The notes under the pieces were generated by a model, which did not search any database, was not told where the DNA came from, and saw only the letters and a program-made list of their open reading frames with translations. Positions 37,953 through 41,857 of a stretch of DNA of 41,857 nucleotides are shown here, piece after piece; positions within the stretch are counted from its first letter, which is position 1; every line of letters starts with the position of its first letter. A program made the position numbers and the translations under genes. Source of the stretch: a virus. Where the stretch lies: positions 1 to 41,857 of IMG/VR virus record IMGVR_UViG_3300025645_000153. One strand, written 5' to 3'.

Positions 37953-38735
37953 ATGGCACTTCCTGTAATAAAGAATCAGGTAGAAGAGGGATTAGCCTAC
38001 TTAATAACACAATGGGATAACAAGCCTGTTGTACAAGGTTTACTACAATCATATCTAGAGAGCATTCAAGAGTTAGAAGTGACGTACTTTCAACTCTTAG
38101 AGGAGAGGGGTATCTACTCAGCTATAGGTGCTCAGTTAGATGTCTTAGGATTGATTGTAGGTGAACCTAGAGATGCCAAGGAAGATCCTAAGTACAGGGA
38201 GGCGATACTAGCACGTACTTCAGTCAATAACTCTGATGGTACTCCAGAGAAGATACTGGATGTTTTAGCTAGTATAACTCAATCCCCAGTTCCCAAACTG
38301 TGGGAGCATTACCCAGCATCTATACACGCCTATGTAGACAGGAACGTAGTTAATCAGACGGCAGTGACATTAGAGCAAGTTACAGCAGCAGGTGTTAGTG
38401 CTAGGTTGATGTTTGATGACAGAGGAAACTCTTTTAGAGGAGCCTACTTAATTGCAGGTAGTAGTGACTTAGTATTAGAGAATACTGACAACTTAGAGGT
38501 TGATGACGGAGTTGAGGTTGCTAATCTGGGAGTTGAGGCTACTGCATCAGTGGGTTTTGATAACAACTCTTACTTCCCACATTTAGGCAGCTTAAAGCTT
38601 ATAAACCCCATGTGTGCAGTCATAGATGCCACTGGTGTATCTATAGCGGCTGGAGATTTAGTTCTAGAGAACAATGACTTCATCGGACTAGATGATGGTA
38701 GTACCTTAGCATATCAAATTAAAGGAGAGGTTTAA
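37953..38735 (+). CDS. Baseplate/tail protein DUF2612 (gpI-like)
   Basis: 260 aa. The first 100 residues show the family pattern: a helix ending in VVQGLLQSYLESIQELEV, then IYSAIGAQLDVLGLIVGEPR, then KYREAILARTSVNNSDGT, which places it with DUF2612/gpI-like proteins at the edge of the wedge. The C-terminal 100 residues have two similar segments (DLVLENTDNLEVDDG and DLVLENNDFIGLDDG), an internal duplication. Confidence 0.82.
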   Translation: MALPVIKNQVEEGLAYLITQWDNKPVVQGLLQSYLESIQELEVTYFQLLEERGIYSAIGAQLDVLGLIVGEPRDAKEDPKYREAILARTSVNNSDGTPEKILDVLASITQSPVPKLWEHYPASIHAYVDRNVVNQTAVTLEQVTAAGVSARLMFDDRGNSFRGAYLIAGSSDLVLENTDNLEVDDGVEVANLGVEATASVGFDNNSYFPHLGSLKLINPMCAVIDATGVSIAAGDLVLENNDFIGLDDGSTLAYQIKGEV

Positions 38736-39098
38736 GTGGCAACACGACCAACTATATACGCAGAATGGGCTACTAGCCTTATTACTGAAGTAAAAGATAC
38801 AGAAGGTGATGGCAATTTAGTTGCTGTTGATAATAAGGTAGAACCTACTGCTGAGTGGAAGAATTCAGGACAATTGTTCCAAGAGAACATGCCCTACCCG
38901 TATATCAACTGGGATTTAGACTTACTAGATCAGTGGGTTAAACACCTTGACCAAAGATATAGCGTAGGTGATGTACATCTCACTGCTTCGGGAGAGAACG
39001 CGGCAACTATTAGTATTAGATTAGGTGGTACATGGGTAGATAGGGGTTCTGACACATTGGCAGGGCAAACTTATGAAGTATTCGAGAAAACAGTTTAA
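38736..39098 (+). CDS. Tail fibre adaptor-like protein, 120 aa
   Basis: GTG start two bases after the previous stop. Aromatic-rich middle (PYPYINWDLDLLDQWVKHL) and a beta C-terminus (VGDVHLTASGENAAT, then WVDRGSDTL) typical of proteins that attach fibres to the baseplate. Its exact role is inferred from position between the gpI-like and fibre genes. Confidence 0.6.
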   Translation: MATRPTIYAEWATSLITEVKDTEGDGNLVAVDNKVEPTAEWKNSGQLFQENMPYPYINWDLDLLDQWVKHLDQRYSVGDVHLTASGENAATISIRLGGTWVDRGSDTLAGQTYEVFEKTV

Positions 39099-39115
39099 TA
39101 TTATAGGAAATACAC

Positions 39116-40084
39116 ATGGCAACTAGACAGCTACCAGCACTTCCAGTAAGCACTGGACTATTAGATACAGATTTATTACATACAAGACAAGGGGCTACTG
39201 ATAAGAGCCTTACAGGGGAGAAGTCTAAACAAGCTCATGGGGGTATAATTCCTTGGACTATAGGCTTCCCATTTTTAATTGGTGGGTACACAGACAGGAA
39301 TGGGCTTCTTTATAAAGCCGTTCAAGCTAATGTAGGGCAAGACCCAGAGTTAGATGTAACTAATACTTACTGGGAGCCAGCATCCCTAGCTGGTAACGTA
39401 AACCTAAAATCTAACACGGCGCTATCTGATGCAGCGGCAACACTTACGGCGGCTCAATTAATTGGTGGTGAATTTACTATCACACCTACCGTGGCACGAA
39501 TACAGACTACAGACACGGCAGCAAATATTATCGCAGCATTCGCGGGCAGTGTAGATAATAGCAATTTTGAAACTACCATAATTAATCTAGCTGCCTTTGA
39601 CGTGACTATTGCGGCGGGTACAGGTGTTACTTTAGTTGGCAATATGGTTGTTAACGATGGCAGCGCTACATTTAGAGTAAGACGTTTAACCTCCTCAACT
39701 GTTAGTGTTACGCGCCTTGAAACGGGTTCAGGTTCAGCATCCAACATTTACACTAGCCCAGATCAAACTATTACTTCTGGAGGTGGACTCACACTGACTC
39801 ATGGATTGGCGGCCAGACCAACGAACATACGAGTGCAATTAGTTTGTCAAAGCAACAATCTCGGCTATCTAGCGGGTTATGTGCGTAATATGTCGGGAGA
39901 CTTTTGCAGCGATGTGACCTCTGATTCTAGGGGGCTTAGCCTGTGGACAGAAAACGACACGGAGATAAAGGCGCGCTTCGGGAATTCTGCGGAGGCTTTT
40001 ATTATATCCAATGCGACTACTGGTGCTAGAGCACCGATCACAAACGCGAACTGGAAAGTACGCATAATAGCTAAGGAGTTCTAG
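39116..40084 (+). CDS. Tail fibre protein with a foreign-looking distal part
   Basis: 322 aa. Residues 1-95 look phage-typical (LLDTDLLHTRQGATDKSLTG, then FPFLIGGYTDRNGLLYKA). From about residue 100 (base 39,410) on, the DNA changes to GC-richer codons (GCG, GGC, CGC, ACG), which are rare in the rest of the window, to the end of the gene. The C-terminal 120 residues have a Gly-Ser hinge (ETGSGSASNIYT) then a compact tip. This distal domain probably binds the receptor and was likely swapped in by recombination. Confidence 0.75.
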   Translation: MATRQLPALPVSTGLLDTDLLHTRQGATDKSLTGEKSKQAHGGIIPWTIGFPFLIGGYTDRNGLLYKAVQANVGQDPELDVTNTYWEPASLAGNVNLKSNTALSDAAATLTAAQLIGGEFTITPTVARIQTTDTAANIIAAFAGSVDNSNFETTIINLAAFDVTIAAGTGVTLVGNMVVNDGSATFRVRRLTSSTVSVTRLETGSGSASNIYTSPDQTITSGGGLTLTHGLAARPTNIRVQLVCQSNNLGYLAGYVRNMSGDFCSDVTSDSRGLSLWTENDTEIKARFGNSAEAFIISNATTGARAPITNANWKVRIIAKEF

Positions 40085-40086
40085 AA

Positions 40087-40515
40087 ATGTACGAAACAGA
40101 ATACTACGTTGATGTTGACGGTAATTATTTGGGCGGATATGCGGGTACAGTGCCTAGTGGCGGAATTAAAGTGCCGACAGCACCGCATGATGCACGTCAG
40201 AAATGGAATGGATTAGAATGGGGTGGGGTTGCAATAAACCCTCTTGAAGTGTTAAACGCAGCATGGCTTGCTCAAACCTTCGAGACATCAGGTGGACACA
40301 TTATAACAGTAAGACCACCTCAAGTCAATAAGTTTGACGAATCTGTATACGAGAGTATGATTAAGCAGATTGATTTAGGCAATATAACTGAAGGTGTTGT
40401 TACAGATGTCAACTACATTCAAAGATCACTATCTAAGCAAGACTTAGAAGATGCCTTAACTAGCGGTTTTGCTCAGACATCAGCTAACTACCAAACCTAC
40501 ATAGATAGTTTATAA
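40087..40515 (+). CDS. Tail fibre assembly-like protein, 142 aa
   Basis: The N-terminal 45 residues (YYVDVDGNYLGGYAGTVPSG, then PHDARQKWNGLEW) match the start of phage fibre-assembly or fibre-associated proteins, and the GC-richer codon use of the fibre tip continues through about base 40,220. From about residue 50 on the sequence returns to the AT-rich phage style. It is probably a chaperone or accessory of the fibre encoded just before. Confidence 0.6.
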   Translation: MYETEYYVDVDGNYLGGYAGTVPSGGIKVPTAPHDARQKWNGLEWGGVAINPLEVLNAAWLAQTFETSGGHIITVRPPQVNKFDESVYESMIKQIDLGNITEGVVTDVNYIQRSLSKQDLEDALTSGFAQTSANYQTYIDSL

Positions 40516-40524
40516 GGAGTTTGT

Positions 40525-40851
40525 ATGAGGGGTTTTCTATTATTTCTCCTAGCTATGTTCTCATTGATATTGTTTGGTATTCCTGTCTTTCTAAGGCAGG
40601 TTGTATATGCAGGGAAAGAGGAGCTAGGTTTATTTCTATATGAATTAGCCTACGCTCTTGACCTCTTAGGAGGTACTCTGTTATATAGAACTAGAGCTAA
40701 GACTATTAGTGCAGCAACTGGAAGGAAAGCGTATTACAACAAAGATGACTTCTGGATAAAGAACTTTGAGAAGTGGATTAACTGGCTATTCCAAGACCAT
40801 AGCCATTGTCTCAATGCTTTTAGAGCAGAGTTCCCAGAAGAATATAAATAA
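40525..40851 (+). CDS. Small membrane protein, lysis-module associated, 108 aa
   Basis: One N-terminal hydrophobic helix (GFLLFLLAMFSLILFGIPVF, residues 3-22) followed by a soluble part with aromatic and basic residues. Similar one-helix proteins sit beside holins in many phages, but function is unassigned. AAGGAG precedes the ATG. The opposite strand is open in part but has no start signals. Confidence 0.6.
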   Translation: MRGFLLFLLAMFSLILFGIPVFLRQVVYAGKEELGLFLYELAYALDLLGGTLLYRTRAKTISAATGRKAYYNKDDFWIKNFEKWINWLFQDHSHCLNAFRAEFPEEYK

Positions 40852-40863
40852 ATAGGTGAGATT

Positions 40864-41385
40864 ATGAGTTGGAAGAGTATAGTTGGAAAGATAGCCCCCA
40901 TCCTAGGCACTGCATTAGGTGGCCCTATGGCAGGAACAGCAGTTAAATTTATTGCTGATAACCTCTTAGGAAACCCTGAAGCTACAGTTGAAGAGATTGA
41001 GGCAGGCATCCTAAGTGCTTCTCCTGAACAGTTAACAAAGCTTAAAGAATTAGACATACAATTTAAACTAGCCATGAAGAATCTAGAGATTGATGTGTAC
41101 GAACTAGAGTATAAGGATAGGGATAGCGCAAGGAAGCTATTTAATACTAACATATGGCCTCAGATTACATTGTCAGCGCTGTTTGTATCAGGCTACTTCA
41201 CTATACTATGGTTACTCTTAAGTGGCTCTACGGAGCTTCCAGAGGGCAATACGGCGCTGTTTGGAATGATAGGAACTATTATAGGTGTACTTACAGCAGC
41301 TATACCTCAGATACTAAACTTCTGGTTCGGATCTAGTTTAGGCTCTAAAGAGAAGACACAGAAGATGTTAGGAGGTGGTAAGTGA
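40864..41385 (+). CDS. Three-helix holin (GTA-release type)
   Basis: 173 aa. A Gly/Ala N-terminal segment (residues 9-33), a charged cytoplasmic helical region (39-92), and hydrophobic helices at about 97-118 (ITLSALFVSGYFTILWLLL) and 128-156. This matches the 3TM holin family named for gene-transfer release. It would permeabilise the inner membrane at the end of infection. GGTGAG precedes the ATG. Confidence 0.78.
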   Translation: MSWKSIVGKIAPILGTALGGPMAGTAVKFIADNLLGNPEATVEEIEAGILSASPEQLTKLKELDIQFKLAMKNLEIDVYELEYKDRDSARKLFNTNIWPQITLSALFVSGYFTILWLLLSGSTELPEGNTALFGMIGTIIGVLTAAIPQILNFWFGSSLGSKEKTQKMLGGGK

Positions 41386-41657
41386 GCTTACTAGATAAGA
41401 TACCAACATCCCTCATCGTACTTTGTAATCTAATATTAAGCGCTGTCTTCTTGAAGTGCTTTGATATAGTATTTGAGCTACACACACTAGATAGTGTTAG
41501 TAAAGCTGTAACTATGACTTTATTCTTAATACTATTCTTTGGAGGTATTATTTATAACGGAGGGCACTTAGGGGAGTCACTTAGAAGTATGGCTATCACT
41601 AGGTTTATTAATACATCATTGTTTACGGCGATAGGTATTATATGCTTGATGTTTTAA
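41382..41657 (+). CDS. Membrane protein, possible second holin or antiholin, 91 aa
   Basis: GTG start overlaps the stop of the holin gene (GTGA), so the two are coupled. Three hydrophobic segments (about 9-29, 42-60, 73-90) with short loops. This topology and coupling fit a holin partner or antiholin, but no family is recognised. Confidence 0.6.
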   Translation: MSLLDKIPTSLIVLCNLILSAVFLKCFDIVFELHTLDSVSKAVTMTLFLILFFGGIIYNGGHLGESLRSMAITRFINTSLFTAIGIICLMF

Positions 41658-41836
41658 ATGATGAGACTTTAGTAAGGTCAGTTGCTATACTCCCAGCTTC
41701 TCACCCATTCTGGCATACATTTAAGAGGTGTCTTAGGCATGTAGAGAAGGGAATAAATGCTGGACAAAATGATGAACAAATACTAAAATCCTTCAGACCT
41801 TTGGTAAGGAAGAACGAAGATGTCAGACGAACATGA
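41642..41836 (+). CDS. Hypothetical protein, 64 aa
   Basis: Starts inside the end of the preceding gene (16-bp overlap). Soluble and basic, with FWHTFKRCLRHVEKG and a C-terminal basic stretch. Unknown function; by position part of the lysis or late accessory block. Confidence 0.55.
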   Translation: MLDVLNDETLVRSVAILPASHPFWHTFKRCLRHVEKGINAGQNDEQILKSFRPLVRKNEDVRRT

Positions 41837-41857
41837 CTGTGCAGGGGAGCAGACAGG
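41820..41857 (+). CDS. Partial gene, start only
   Basis: ATG 41820 with AAGGAAG upstream opens a frame (MSDEHDCAGEQT) that continues past the right edge. It overlaps the previous gene by 17 bp. Too little is present for a product call. Confidence 0.45.
   Translation, partial: MSDEHDCAGEQT

Overview
This window is part of the genome of a tailed double-stranded DNA bacteriophage with a contractile tail (a myovirus). The right half encodes a complete set of virion genes, including a DUF3383-type tail sheath, a tail tube, a tape measure protein and a Mu/P2-like baseplate. The left half encodes nucleotide metabolism, RNA repair, tRNAs and many small accessory proteins. No integrase, repressor or replication gene is in the window. 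The AT-rich coding style, the recoded Arg and Gly tRNAs and the integron-type gene cassettes fit a phage of a marine gammaproteobacterium such as Vibrio or a relative, but the host is an inference.

Positions 1-17,436 are transcribed almost entirely leftward (minus strand). The recognisable genes are a GIY-YIG nuclease, a nucleotidyltransferase-like protein, a MazG-like pyrophosphatase, class Ia ribonucleotide reductase (nrdA-nrdB), the RNA ligase RtcB, an M15-type peptidase (likely lysin), an ABC-ATPase/GNAT fusion and a small HExxH metalloprotein. A noncoding stretch at 15,978-17,133 holds a leftward tRNA cluster: Gly-TCC, Arg-TCT, two tRNAs with odd anticodon loops, and further tRNA-like debris. 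Several leftward sigma70-type promoters share the form TTGnnn-17-TATAGT.

The most unusual content is a set of integron attC-like recombination sites. Between 3,006 and 4,244 five such sites separate four small one-gene cassettes of about 270-370 bp. A second locus, 6,163-6,697, has two nearly identical attC sites flanking a single rightward gene inserted inside a leftward operon. No integron integrase is visible, so this looks like a CALIN-type array (attC sites lacking an integrase) carried by a phage.

Divergent promoters at about 17,470-17,590 separate the two halves. Positions 17,706-41,857 are transcribed rightward: a zinc-ribbon mini-protein, small and large terminase, portal, XkdF-like protease, scaffold, decoration protein, major capsid protein, a strong terminator, connector genes with an embedded probable head fibre, tail terminator, sheath, tube, a terminator, tail assembly chaperone with a clear -1 frameshift site, tape measure, baseplate hub, spike and wedge genes, tail fibre genes whose distal part has a different base composition, and a block of small membrane proteins including a three-helix holin. 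The last gene runs off the right edge.
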